Of a stretch of 64,000 bases of DNA, positions 45,694 through 55,197 are shown in pieces. How positions within the stretch are numbered: the stretch's first letter is position 1; the number at the start of each line of letters is the position of its first letter. The notes beneath the pieces are model-generated. The model did no database searches. It was not told the DNA's origin and was given only the letters and a program-made list of their open reading frames with translations. The position numbers and the translations under genes are program-made. The stretch covers positions 806,001 through 870,000 of the forward strand of contig JADKCI010000002.1 of assembly GCA_016714645.1 (NCBI GenBank), in the 5' to 3' direction. The DNA comes from Chromatiaceae bacterium (GTDB lineage Bacteria > Pseudomonadota > Gammaproteobacteria > Chromatiales > Chromatiaceae).

Positions 45694-47337
45694 TCAGGCC
45701 GCCGGAGGCAAACTTAGATGGAAGCTGTTGCCACCCCCCGGCATCGCCCGGTATTCAAGGGCGATGCCGTTGGTGGTGGCGAGTTCTAGGGCGATATAAA
45801 GACCGAGTCCCGTACCGCTGGCGCTGGTAGTGAAGAAGGGGGTGAACATCTCCCGAGCGATCTCGGGGTCGATGGGATCCCCCTCGTCGCGGATCTCGAT
45901 GAAGGCCCCCGCCGTGGCCGGCAGCCGGCCAGCGCTTAGGAAGATGCGCGCGGGCTGGCCGGCGGTCCGGGCGTATTTGATGGCGTTATCGCAGAGATTG
46001 GCCAGAATTTGATGCAGGTGTCCGGCATTGACCCGGGCCGGCGGGGTATCAGTGGCGATATGGACTTGGAAGCCTTCAGTTGGCAACTGGCGGGACTCCA
46101 GCAATTCCGCATGGAGTTCCTCCCGGAGCCAGAGGCCCAGGTCGATGGTTTGGAGCTCGGGCGGGTGGCCCCGGGAGAGCTGCAGAACGCTTTCGACAAT
46201 ACCGTCGATCCGGCCGCTGTTACGCTGGATGATGGTCAGCAGATGCTGGTCTTCCTCCCCAAGATTCGGTGATTCCGCCAGGAGTTGACTGGCGTGCTTG
46301 ACTGCGCTTAGGGGGTTGCGGATGTTGTGGGCGATGCTGGCTGTCAGGCGCCCCAGGGCCGCCAGCTTGATCTGCTGGGCCTCCTGGAGCAGGGCGCGTT
46401 TGTCGCGCAGAAACAGCAGCAGGGCGCCCTGGGGGTCATGACCAAGCTCGAGATAGCTGGCCTCGATGTCGCGTTCCCCGACCCGCACGCTGGAGCCTGG
46501 CGGTTGGCTGGGCTCCCGCGCGGGGGGGGGCTGGCCGAGGGTCGCCACCAGCCAGGTGGCCAGTTCCGGCGCGACCTTGGCCAGTGGCTGGCCCACGGCG
46601 TCCGGGGTGCCTAGGAGTTCTGCGGTGGCCTGGTTGCCGAGCCGGATGCGCCGGGCTTCGTCGATGACCAGCACCCCGGTGCTCATGCGCTGGATGATGA
46701 AGGCGTTGAGCTTGGAAAGGTCGTCGATATCAACCTGACGACTGGCGGCAAGGCGTTCCGCCGCCTGGATGCGCCGGTAGAGAACATGGGCCAGGAGGGC
46801 GACCATGAAGTAGGTAGCGCCCAAGAGGCCCGCCTGGGTGAAGCCATCCTTCGGACCCAGGCCGGAGAGTTGGGCATTGATCTGCACGGCCATGACGCCG
46901 GTGGTGGCGAAGGCGGCGAAGAGCAGCGAGAGTCGCCCCTCCATGAGCAGGGCGCCGACGGCCACGGCGATCGCCATCGGCAGACCGAAGCTGCCCTCGA
47001 CGCCGCCACTGTGGTGCATGAGGAGGGAGAAGGCCAGGATGTCGATAAAGACCCCGGTCTGGATCAGGGTCGCTTTTTCGCCAAGGCGCCAACGGGTCAA
47101 TATCAGGCCCAGCAGGGCCAGACCCAGATAGGCGAAGACGATGGTGATGCTCCAGGAGGTCTGGTAAAAGTCTCCGATTAGTTGCTCCAGGGTGGGTACA
47201 AAGAGCAGGAGGCAAAGATCGAAGGCCAGGACCAGGCGAAAGAGACTGAACCAGGTCATGGCCCGCCAGCTCGGATAGGCGTCGCTCTCCGGGCCGGGCT
47301 GCGTCTGGGGCGGGGGGGGAGGGGCGGATATGGTCAT
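45694..47337 (-). CDS. pilS: Sensor histidine kinase PilS
   Basis: Protein of 547 aa with about six N-terminal TM helices (residues 27-185), a PAS-like domain (about 203-310), HisKA and HATPase (NLCDNAIKYA N-box, GTGLGLYIALELA G-boxes). The phospho-acceptor block reads IAHNIRNPLSA, with His337 followed by Asn338 where nearly all kinases have Glu or Asp. PilS responds to pilin in the membrane and phosphorylates PilR, encoded just downstream. The N-terminal tail of 18 residues is proline-rich. It diverges from sucC over 209 bases in which no clear promoter was identified. Confidence 0.88.
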   Translation of the reverse strand: MTISAPPPPPQTQPGPESDAYPSWRAMTWFSLFRLVLAFDLCLLLFVPTLEQLIGDFYQTSWSITIVFAYLGLALLGLILTRWRLGEKATLIQTGVFIDILAFSLLMHHSGGVEGSFGLPMAIAVAVGALLMEGRLSLLFAAFATTGVMAVQINAQLSGLGPKDGFTQAGLLGATYFMVALLAHVLYRRIQAAERLAASRQVDIDDLSKLNAFIIQRMSTGVLVIDEARRIRLGNQATAELLGTPDAVGQPLAKVAPELATWLVATLGQPPPAREPSQPPGSSVRVGERDIEASYLELGHDPQGALLLFLRDKRALLQEAQQIKLAALGRLTASIAHNIRNPLSAVKHASQLLAESPNLGEEDQHLLTIIQRNSGRIDGIVESVLQLSRGHPPELQTIDLGLWLREELHAELLESRQLPTEGFQVHIATDTPPARVNAGHLHQILANLCDNAIKYARTAGQPARIFLSAGRLPATAGAFIEIRDEGDPIDPEIAREMFTPFFTTSASGTGLGLYIALELATTNGIALEYRAMPGGGNSFHLSLPPAA

Positions 47338-47546
47338 CTCGGATTCGCTTGTTGCACCGCGGGAATGAGGGTTGGTAATCCGCTGGGGATTGGTCGAAAA
47401 TAGCTCGGGCCACTATGACGGCCTGCCGGTCCAGCCGCAAGGGTTACCACAATAGGGCAGGGCGGAAGACGCGGACCCGGGTATCCGGGGCGCGGCCATC
47501 CCGACCCGAGCCAACCACCAAAATCCAGGTACAGGGGCATTAGTCA

Positions 47547-48716
47547 ATGAATTTACATGAATATCAGGCAAAGGGCCTGTTTGCGCGGTATGGCATCCCG
47601 GTGCCGCGCAGCCTGACGGTCGCCTCGGCCAGCGAGGCGCGGGCGGCCACCGATGAATTGGGTGGCGAGCGCTGGGTGGTCAAGGCTCAGGTCCACTCCG
47701 GGGCGCGCGGCAAGGCGGGCGGCGTGGTGCTGACCGAGAGTCTCGAGCAGGTGGAACGGGAAACCGAGCGCCTCGTCGGCACCCGGCTCAAGACCCACCA
47801 GACGGGCCCCGAGGGCCTGCCTATCGGCCAGGTCCTGATCGAGACTCCCACCGACAGCGTGCGCGAGCTGTATCTTGGCGCCCTGGTGGATCGCGAGGCC
47901 AAGCGCGTGGTCATCATGGCCTCGGCGGACGGCGGCATGGACATCGAGGAGGTGGCGGCCAAGACCCCGGAGCGCATCCTGACCACCCATGTCCATCCGG
48001 CGGTGGGTCTCATGGGCTGGCAGAGCCGCAAGATCGGCTTTGGCCTGGGCCTGGAGCCGGATCAGGTCAAGGCCCTGGGCAAGGTCATGCAGGGCCTGTA
48101 CCAACTCTTCATCGACTGCGATGCCAGCCTGGTGGAGATCAACCCCCTGGTGGTGACCCCGGCCGGCCATCTCATGGCCCTCGACGCCAAGCTCAACCTG
48201 GATGACAACGCCCTCTACCGGCATCCGGACCTGGTGGCGATGCGCGATATCAGCCAGGAGGATGCCCGCGAGGCCCTGGCCAAGGAGCATGACCTCAATT
48301 ACATCAGCCTGGACGGCAACATCGGCTGCATGGTCAATGGCGCCGGCCTGGCCATGGCGACCATGGACCTGGTCCAGCTCCATGGCGGCTCGCCCGCCAA
48401 CTTCCTGGACGTCGGCGGTGGCGCCACGGCGGCGCGGGTGGCCGTGGCCTTCAAGCTCATCCTCTCCGACGACAAGGTCCAGGCCGTGCTGGTCAACATC
48501 TTTGGCGGCATCGTGCGCTGCGACCTGATCGCCGAGGGCATCATCCAGGCGGTGCGAGAGGTCCAGGTCAAGGTCCCCGTGGTGGTGCGCCTGGAAGGCA
48601 CCAACGCCGAGCAGGGCCTGGCCCTCTTGGCGGCCAGCGACCTGGCCATCACCACCGCCGCCAGCCTGAGCGAGGCCGCCGACCAAGTCGTCGCCGCCGC
48701 TGGCGTCCAGCATTAA
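47547..48716 (+). CDS. sucC: Succinyl-CoA synthetase beta subunit
   Basis: Protein of 389 aa, standard length, starting MNLHEYQAKGLFARYGIPVP. The ATP-grasp domain (VVKAQVHSGARGKAGGV) and the CoA-ligase C-terminal domain (FLDVGGGATAARVAVAFKLI, VNIFGGIVRCDLIAEGI) are complete. With SucD it converts succinyl-CoA to succinate with ATP or GTP formation in the citric acid cycle. sucD follows after 14 bases. Confidence 0.97.
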   Translation: MNLHEYQAKGLFARYGIPVPRSLTVASASEARAATDELGGERWVVKAQVHSGARGKAGGVVLTESLEQVERETERLVGTRLKTHQTGPEGLPIGQVLIETPTDSVRELYLGALVDREAKRVVIMASADGGMDIEEVAAKTPERILTTHVHPAVGLMGWQSRKIGFGLGLEPDQVKALGKVMQGLYQLFIDCDASLVEINPLVVTPAGHLMALDAKLNLDDNALYRHPDLVAMRDISQEDAREALAKEHDLNYISLDGNIGCMVNGAGLAMATMDLVQLHGGSPANFLDVGGGATAARVAVAFKLILSDDKVQAVLVNIFGGIVRCDLIAEGIIQAVREVQVKVPVVVRLEGTNAEQGLALLAASDLAITTAASLSEAADQVVAAAGVQH

Positions 48717-48730
48717 AGGGAGAAGCAGAC

Positions 48731-49600
48731 ATGAGCGTATTGGTTGACAAGCACACCCGTGTCATTTGCCAGGGCTTTACCGGCAAGCAGGGCACCTTCC
48801 ACAGTGAACAGGCCATCGCCTACGGCACCCAGTTGGTGGGCGGCGTCACCCCGGGCAAGGGCGGCACCCAGCACCTCGACCGCCCCGTCTTCGACACGGT
48901 CCAAGATGCCGTGCGCGAGACCGGGGCCAACGCCACCATGATCTATGTCCCGGCGGCTTTCGCCGCCGACGCCATCCTGGAGGCGGCGGACGCGGGCATC
49001 GGTGTCATCGTCTGCATTACCGAGGGCATCCCGGTCCTCGACATGCTCAAGGTTAAGGCCGCCCTGGCGGTGAGCGACAGCGTCCTGATCGGGCCCAATT
49101 GCCCCGGCATCATCACCCCCGGCGCCTGCAAGATCGGCATCATGCCCGGCAGTATTCACGAGCCGGGTCGCGTGGGCATCGTCTCCCGCTCCGGCACCCT
49201 GACCTACGAGGCGGTCTTCCAGACCACCAACGTCGGACTGGGCCAGAGTACCTGTATTGGTATCGGCGGCGATCCCATCAACGGTATGGACTTCATTGCC
49301 TGCCTGGAGCGCTTCCAGGCGGATGACCAGACCGAGGGCGTCATCCTGGTCGGGGAGATCGGCGGCGGCGCCGAAGAGGCCGCTGCCGATTTCATCAAGG
49401 ACCATGTCAACAAGCCGGTAGTGGCCTACATCGCCGGCGTCACCGCCCCCTCTGGCAAGCGCATGGGCCATGCCGGCGCCATCATCACCGGGGGCAAGGG
49501 CACCGCCGCCGGCAAGTTCGCCGCCCTGGAGGCGGCCGGCGTCGCCATCGTCCGTTCGCCCGCCGCCATGGGGCAACGGATGGCGGAACTGCTGGCCTGA
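48731..49600 (+). CDS. sucD: Succinyl-CoA synthetase alpha subunit
   Basis: Protein of 289 aa. The CoA-binding Rossmann domain has GFTGKQGTFHSEQAIAYGT and the ligase domain has IGPNCPGIITPG; the active-site His is in GHAGAIITGGKGTAAGK, the phosphohistidine loop. It is co-transcribed with sucC. Other citric-acid-cycle genes are not adjacent, so sucCD is a two-gene operon here. Confidence 0.97.
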   Translation: MSVLVDKHTRVICQGFTGKQGTFHSEQAIAYGTQLVGGVTPGKGGTQHLDRPVFDTVQDAVRETGANATMIYVPAAFAADAILEAADAGIGVIVCITEGIPVLDMLKVKAALAVSDSVLIGPNCPGIITPGACKIGIMPGSIHEPGRVGIVSRSGTLTYEAVFQTTNVGLGQSTCIGIGGDPINGMDFIACLERFQADDQTEGVILVGEIGGGAEEAAADFIKDHVNKPVVAYIAGVTAPSGKRMGHAGAIITGGKGTAAGKFAALEAAGVAIVRSPAAMGQRMAELLA

Positions 49601-49828
49601 TCCCGAGCGCGGATCGCTCCCTGCCAATCCGGGGCCGCTTGATGCGGTCTGGTGCCTTGGCCAGGGAGGGCCAGGGATGCCTGGGGGTGGGACTCAGTCA
49701 TGGTTGAAACCTCGAGACCCTTGGGTAACAGGGGGTGGACCTGGTCCTCGGGGGTCGCCGTGGCTATCGACGCCTTTCCTCGGCTTGATTAAACTGACGG
49801 CCTCTCTGAAATCCCCTGGATCATCCCC

Positions 49829-50593
49829 ATGCGCCGAGTCGTCTTCAACCAGAAAGGGGGCGTGGGCAAGTCCACCATCGCCTGCAACCTGGCCGCCATC
49901 AGCGCGTCGCGGGGTCGGCGGACCCTCCTGGTCGATCTGGATCCGCAGGCCAACGCCTCCCATTACCTGCTGGGTGCGGCCCTGGAGGAGCAGCAAAAAA
50001 CCCTGGCCGGCTTTTTTGACGACATTCTGGCCTGCCGGGTTTTCGGCGCCAAACCCAGCGAGTACCGGGTGCCGACCCGCTTTCCCAACCTGGCCGTCAT
50101 GCCCGCCGATCCCCGCCTGGAAGAACTCCAGATCAAGCTGGAATCGCGCTATAAGATGTACAAGCTCCGCGAGGCGCTCGATACCCTCAAGGACGTGGAC
50201 GAGATTTTTATCGATACCCCGCCGGCCTTGAATTTTTTCACCCGCTCGGCGCTGATTGCCGCCAATAGCTGTCTGATACCCTTTGACTGCGATGATTTTT
50301 CCCGCCGCGCCCTCTATGCCCTGATGGACAGTGTCCGCGAGGTCCAGGAGGATCACAATCGCAACCTGCGCATCGAGGGTATCGTGGTTAACCAGTTTCA
50401 GTCCCGCGCCAATCTGCCGGTGCGGCTGGTCGAGGAATTACGCGCGGAGGGCCTGCCGGTCCTGGACGCCTTCCTGTCGTCCTCGATCAGGATTCGTGAA
50501 TCCCATTCCCAGTCCCTGCCGATGATCCATCTCGATCCCCGGCACAAGCTCAGCCGGGAATTCGAGGCCCTCTACGACCTGCTGACCGGCTGA
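49829..50593 (+). CDS. ParA-family ATPase
   Basis: Protein of 254 aa with the deviant Walker A KGGVGKST (residues 9-16), VDLDPQANAS and IDTPPAL blocks of ParA/Soj proteins. No parB-like gene or parS-like palindrome is next to it, and the chromosomal parAB pair is usually near the origin beside gidA/gidB, so this is an orphan copy. Such ATPases position various cargoes (chemoreceptor arrays, flagella, carboxysomes). It starts a group with ubiX 33 bases later, but the two functions are not related. A possible -10/-35 pair was not found in the 228 bases before it. Confidence 0.8.
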   Translation: MRRVVFNQKGGVGKSTIACNLAAISASRGRRTLLVDLDPQANASHYLLGAALEEQQKTLAGFFDDILACRVFGAKPSEYRVPTRFPNLAVMPADPRLEELQIKLESRYKMYKLREALDTLKDVDEIFIDTPPALNFFTRSALIAANSCLIPFDCDDFSRRALYALMDSVREVQEDHNRNLRIEGIVVNQFQSRANLPVRLVEELRAEGLPVLDAFLSSSIRIRESHSQSLPMIHLDPRHKLSREFEALYDLLTG

Positions 50594-50625
50594 TCCCGGA
50601 TGCCGCCAGACCGATCGATAACCTC

Positions 50626-51240
50626 ATGAAATCCCAAATGCGCCTGATCATTGGCATCTCGGGCTCCTCTGGCGTCATCTATGGTATCCGCCTCCTGGAG
50701 ACTCTGCGGGCCATGCCTGAGGTGGAGACCCACCTGGTCATCAGTCAGGGCGCCAAATTGAACATAGCGCTGGAGACGAGTTGGAAGCCCAGGGAGGTGG
50801 AGGCCCTGGCGGACCGGGTCTATAGCGACGCGGACCTGGCCGCGCCCATCAGCAGCGGCTCCTTCCGCACTGGGGGCATGATCATAGCGCCCTGTTCCAT
50901 CAAGACCCTGTCCGGGGTGGTTAATTGCTACGCCGATAACCTGGTGGCGCGCGCCGCGGATGTGGTCCTCAAGGAGGGCCGGCGTCTGGTCCTGGTCCCG
51001 CGCGAGTCGCCCCTGCATGTGGGCCATACCCGGCTGCTGCACGCGGCGGCGACCATGGGCGCCATCATTTGCCCGCCCATGCCCGCCTTCTACAACGCGC
51101 CCAAGACCATTGACGACCTCATCGATCATACGGTCGGCCGTCTCCTCGACCTCTTCGATCTCGATAGCGGCCGGGTCCGGCGCTGGGAGGGGCCGACCGC
51201 CAGACTGGATGAGGATTCCGGCCTATCCGGAATGGCGTAG
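50626..51240 (+). CDS. ubiX: UbiX flavin prenyltransferase
   Basis: Protein of 204 aa with GISGSSGVIYGIRLLE (FMN-binding), the GGMIIAPCSIKTLSG strand-loop and the LVPRESPLHVGH block. UbiX joins a dimethylallyl group to FMN to make the prenylated flavin used by the decarboxylase UbiD in ubiquinone synthesis. The start may be ATG 50626 or ATG 50638; neither has a strong ribosome binding site. No ubiD is in the window. Ubiquinone production fits the aerobic cytochrome bc1 complex encoded downstream. Confidence 0.92.
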   Translation: MKSQMRLIIGISGSSGVIYGIRLLETLRAMPEVETHLVISQGAKLNIALETSWKPREVEALADRVYSDADLAAPISSGSFRTGGMIIAPCSIKTLSGVVNCYADNLVARAADVVLKEGRRLVLVPRESPLHVGHTRLLHAAATMGAIICPPMPAFYNAPKTIDDLIDHTVGRLLDLFDLDSGRVRRWEGPTARLDEDSGLSGMA

Positions 51241-51381
51241 AATTGTCCCAGGTTCGTGGCGCGCGTCCGCGGGCCGCCCCCCTAAACCAGGAGAAGAAAT
51301 CCTGGGGTCGGCGGCGGAAACTAGCAGATCCTGGTCCCGAAGGGGGCAGCCCATGGGTACAAGCCCGAGGAAAGGTGTGTC

Positions 51382-52857
51382 ATGACGACCGAATCCAGGT
51401 CTCCCGCCGTCAGTCTTGATCGCCGCCGCGCCGGGGTCCTGCTCCACATCACCTCCCTGCCCGGGCCTGGACCCTGTGGCTGTTTGGGGGCCCAGGCCCG
51501 GGCCTTTATCGATTGGCTGGCCGCCTGCGGCATGAGCGTCTGGCAGATGTTGCCGGTGGGCCCGACCCTGAGTGACCGCTCGCCCTACCAGAACAGCTCG
51601 ACCCACGCGGGCGACCCCTTACTGATCGATCTGGAACCCCTGGTGGCCGCCGGTTGGCTTCCCGAATCGCCGGCCGATGAGGGTATCGCCGCCAAGACGA
51701 TGGCCCTGGCGCAAGCCTGGAGGGGCTTTCAGGCGCGGGCCACGGACGAGGAGCGCCAGGCCCTGGCGGCCTTCGCTCATGAGAATGGCTATTGGTTGCC
51801 GGACTATGTGCTGTTTCGCACCCTCGGCGAGGAGCGCCAGGCGGTCTGGTGGCAGTGGCCGGTCACGCTGCGGGATCGCAAATCCCAGGCCCTGAACCAG
51901 GCCCATACCCGGCTGGCGCCGCAGATCCAGGGGATTGTCTTCGAGCAGTTCCTGTTTTTCAGCCAATGGCAAGGGTTACGGGCCTACGCGGCGGCGCGGG
52001 GCATCAAGCTGTTTGGCGATATGCCCATCTTCGTCGCCCAGGACAGCGCCGAGGTCTGGGCGCATCCCCAGGACTTCGACCTCAATCCCGATGGCAGTCC
52101 CCGGGTCGTCGCCGGGGTCCCGCCAGACTATTTCTCCGCCACGGGTCAACGTTGGGGTAATCCCCTCTATCGTTGGGAGCGGATGGAGGCCGAGGGTTTC
52201 CGCTTCTGGCTGGACCGGGTCCGTACCCAGTTGCGCCTCTTTGACATGATCCGTATCGACCACTTTCGTGGCTTCGAGGCCTATTGGGAGATACCCGCCG
52301 AGGAGGATCACGCTATCCATGGGCGGTGGGTGAAGGCCCTGGGCGACGAACTCTTCGAACGCTTGCATCAGCGTTTTGGCAAGCTCCCCTTCATCGCCGA
52401 GGACTTGGGCTTCATTACCCCGGAGGTCGAGAATCTGCGCCGCAAGTATCGCTATCCCGGCATGAAGATCCTCCAGTTTGCCTTTTCAGGGGGCGCGGAC
52501 AATCCCTATTTACCCTTCCACCATGATCGCGATTGCGTGGTCTATAGCGGTACCCACGACAACGATACGAGTCTGGGCTGGTACCTGGCCCTGACCGCCG
52601 AGGACAGTGCCCGGGTGGATGAGTTTCTGGGTTACCCCACCGAGCCCATGCCCTGGCCCCTGATCCGCGCTGCGCTCGCCTCGCGGGCCTATTTGGCCAT
52701 CCTGCCCATGCAGGACCTCCTGGCCCTGGATGGCGACCATCGTATGAATGTCCCTGGCACCGCCGAGGGCAACTGGACCTGGCGCTTCTCCTGGGACTTG
52801 ATTCCCACGGACCTGAGCGACAGGGTGCGGCGGATGGTCGGGATCTACGGGCGGTGA
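51382..52857 (+). CDS. malQ: 4-alpha-glucanotransferase
   Basis: Protein of 491 aa, glycoside hydrolase family 77 (amylomaltase). Family blocks are RRRAGVLLHITSLPG, MLPVGPTLSDRSPYQNSS, the nucleophile region FDMIRIDHFRGFEAYWEIPA, and the acid/base region LPFIAEDLGFITPEV, then YSGTHDNDTSLGWY. It transfers maltooligosaccharide chains, working in glycogen or maltodextrin turnover. No other glycogen genes are near it. AGGAAAGG before the ATG is a good ribosome binding site. It ends eight bases from the convergent metG. Confidence 0.95.
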   Translation: MTTESRSPAVSLDRRRAGVLLHITSLPGPGPCGCLGAQARAFIDWLAACGMSVWQMLPVGPTLSDRSPYQNSSTHAGDPLLIDLEPLVAAGWLPESPADEGIAAKTMALAQAWRGFQARATDEERQALAAFAHENGYWLPDYVLFRTLGEERQAVWWQWPVTLRDRKSQALNQAHTRLAPQIQGIVFEQFLFFSQWQGLRAYAAARGIKLFGDMPIFVAQDSAEVWAHPQDFDLNPDGSPRVVAGVPPDYFSATGQRWGNPLYRWERMEAEGFRFWLDRVRTQLRLFDMIRIDHFRGFEAYWEIPAEEDHAIHGRWVKALGDELFERLHQRFGKLPFIAEDLGFITPEVENLRRKYRYPGMKILQFAFSGGADNPYLPFHHDRDCVVYSGTHDNDTSLGWYLALTAEDSARVDEFLGYPTEPMPWPLIRAALASRAYLAILPMQDLLALDGDHRMNVPGTAEGNWTWRFSWDLIPTDLSDRVRRMVGIYGR

Positions 52858-52864
52858 GGCCCTC

Positions 52865-54916
52865 CTATTTAACCCTCATTCCTGGCTCGGCCCCGGCATC
52901 CGGGGCGAGCAGGAAGATGTCCTGGCCGCCGGGCCCGGCGGCCAGGACCATGCCCTCCGAGACCCCAAAACGCATTTTGCGTGGCGCCAGGTTGGCGACC
53001 ATGACCGTAAGGCGCCCCTCCAGGTCCTTGGGATCGTAGGCGGAGCGGATGCCGGCGAAGACGGCGCGGGTCTCGCCGCCCAGGTCGAGCAGAAGGCGGA
53101 TCAGCTTGTCGGAGCCCGCCACTAGGCTGGCCTCCCGGATCAGGGCAATGCGCAGATCGACCTTGGCGAAGTCTGGGAACGCGATGGGATCGGCGATGGG
53201 GTCGCGGCTCAGGTGACCTTCGGTGTGGATCTCATGGGGCTTGGTCTTCTTGACATCCCGAGCGGCCAGATCCTCCTTGCTGGCATTTAGCATGGCCTCG
53301 ATCTGCTTGGGATCGATCCGGGTCATGAGGGGCGTGAACTCGCCAATCTCATGGCCGAGCAGGGGTTGGGCCAGGTCCGACCAGGTCGGGGCCGGGATGC
53401 GCAGGAAGGCTGCTGCGGCCGCGGCAGTGCCGGGCAGGACCGGGCTCAGGTAGCCCATGAGCACCCGGAAGAGGTTGAGCCCCAGGGAGCAGATGGCCTG
53501 GAGCTCGCCCTCCCGGTCCGGGGCCTTGGCCACCACCCAGGGGGCCTTTTCGTCGATCCATTGGTTGGCGCGGTCGGCGAGGGCCATGATCTCGCGGGTG
53601 GCGCGGCTGAACTCGCGGCGCTCGTAGGCCTCGGCGATGGATGATCCGGCGGCGATGAAGTCGGCGAACAGGCCCGGTTCCATCAGGCTGGCCGTCAGCC
53701 GGCCCGCGAAGCGCTTGGTAATGAAGCTGGCGCAGCGGCTGCCGATGTTCACCACCTTTCCCACCAGATCCGCGTTCACCCGCAGGGTAAAGTCCTCCAG
53801 GTTGAGGTCGATATCCTCGACGTTGGGGCCCAACTTGGCGGCAAAGTAATAACGCAGGTACTCGGGGTTGAGGTGGTCGAGGTAGGTGCGGGCGCGGATG
53901 AAGGTCCCGCGGGACTTGGACATCTTTTGGCCGTCGACGGTGAGGAAGCCGTGGGCCAGGACCGCCGTGGGGGGGCGGAAGCCGGCGCCATGCAGCATGG
54001 CGGGCCAGAAGAGGGCGTGGAAATAGACTATGTCCTTGCCGATGAAGTTGTAGAGCTCGGCGGTCGAGTCCGCCCGCCAGAAGTGGTCGAAATCCAGGCC
54101 CGGGGTGCGGTCGCAAAGGTTCTTAAAGCTGGCCATGTAGCCGATGGGGGCATCCAGCCAGACATAAAAGAATTTGCCCGGGTGATCGGGGATCTCGAAG
54201 CCAAAGTAGGGGGCGTCGCGGGAGATGTCCCATTCCTGGAGCCCGGTATCGAACCACTCGTCCAGTTTGTTGGCGATCTCCTTTTGCAGGGCGCCGCCCC
54301 GGGTCCAGTCCCGGAGCATGGCCTCGAAATCACCGAGGCGGAAAAAGTAATGATCGGATTCGCGCTGCTCGGGCTTGGCACCGGAGATGGCGGAGGTGGG
54401 ATTCCTGAGGTCCGCCGGGGAATAGCTGGCGCCACAGGCCTCGCAGTTGTCGCCGTACTGGTCCGCCGCCCCGCACTTGGGGCATTCGCCCTTGATGAAG
54501 CGGTCCGGCAGGAACATCCGTTCCACTGGGTCGTAGGCCTGGGTGATAGTCCGCCTGGCGATGTGACCCTGGTCCCGGTTGCGCTCGTAGATGAGGTTGG
54601 CAAAGTGGTGATTTTCCGGGGAGTGGGTGGAGTGGTAGTTGTCGAAGCCGATACGGAAGGCGGCGAAATCCGCCTGGTGCTCCAGGGCGACCCGGGCGAT
54701 GAGTTCTTCCGGGGCTATGTCCTCCTGGCGGGCCCGGAGCATGATGGGGGTGCCGTGGGCGTCGTCGGCGCAGACGTAGTAGCAACGGTGACCGCGCATC
54801 TTCTGAAACCGCGCCCAGATGTCCGTCTGGATGTATTCCACCAGGTGGCCGATATGGATGGGGCCATTGGCGTAGGGGAGGGCGCTGGTGACCAGGATGT
54901 TTCTGTTGTCGTTCAT
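52865..54916 (-). CDS. metG: Methionyl-tRNA synthetase
   Basis: Protein of 683 aa. The HIGH-type motif is PYANGPIHIGHLVEY, the zinc knuckle has CPKCGAADQYGDNCEACG, and KMSKS occurs in GQKMSKSRGTF. An anticodon-binding helical domain and a C-terminal tRNA-binding/dimerisation domain (FAKVDLRIALIREA, RKMRFGVSEGMVLAA) complete the E. coli-type enzyme. ATG 54916 is chosen, since MNDNRNILVTSALPYANG is the conserved start; the frame runs on to 54994 without family resemblance. It diverges from apbC over 281 bases. Confidence 0.97.
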   Translation of the reverse strand: MNDNRNILVTSALPYANGPIHIGHLVEYIQTDIWARFQKMRGHRCYYVCADDAHGTPIMLRARQEDIAPEELIARVALEHQADFAAFRIGFDNYHSTHSPENHHFANLIYERNRDQGHIARRTITQAYDPVERMFLPDRFIKGECPKCGAADQYGDNCEACGASYSPADLRNPTSAISGAKPEQRESDHYFFRLGDFEAMLRDWTRGGALQKEIANKLDEWFDTGLQEWDISRDAPYFGFEIPDHPGKFFYVWLDAPIGYMASFKNLCDRTPGLDFDHFWRADSTAELYNFIGKDIVYFHALFWPAMLHGAGFRPPTAVLAHGFLTVDGQKMSKSRGTFIRARTYLDHLNPEYLRYYFAAKLGPNVEDIDLNLEDFTLRVNADLVGKVVNIGSRCASFITKRFAGRLTASLMEPGLFADFIAAGSSIAEAYERREFSRATREIMALADRANQWIDEKAPWVVAKAPDREGELQAICSLGLNLFRVLMGYLSPVLPGTAAAAAAFLRIPAPTWSDLAQPLLGHEIGEFTPLMTRIDPKQIEAMLNASKEDLAARDVKKTKPHEIHTEGHLSRDPIADPIAFPDFAKVDLRIALIREASLVAGSDKLIRLLLDLGGETRAVFAGIRSAYDPKDLEGRLTVMVANLAPRKMRFGVSEGMVLAAGPGGQDIFLLAPDAGAEPGMRVK

Positions 54917-55197
54917 GCTGCGGTTACTTTGGCTGCTGGGGGGTGGGCCGCGGGTGTCTCGTCGCCAGCGGGCGAGGCGGGACGAGGAGCGCATTATGGG
55001 GCATGAGGGGCCATTTCGGGCGCGCCCCGGGCTTGAAATTCAGATGGCAAAGACCAAATTGGCCCCAACGCACAGCCTTACTCAGCCGCTTGGCGATTCA
55101 TTCCACCCTAACCCTTACATCGATCCCGAAACCCGGCCTGAAATCCGGGTCCAGCCCCGCGGGGCGTCGGGAGCGGGCCCCCCTAACGGAGTACTCC

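Noticed and set aside
47553..48713. 386-codon frame antisense to sucC
   Set aside because: Shadow of sucC with low-complexity composition.
54943..55197. 85-residue N-terminal extension of ApbC
   Set aside because: No similarity to Mrp proteins; it overlies the divergent promoter region with metG.
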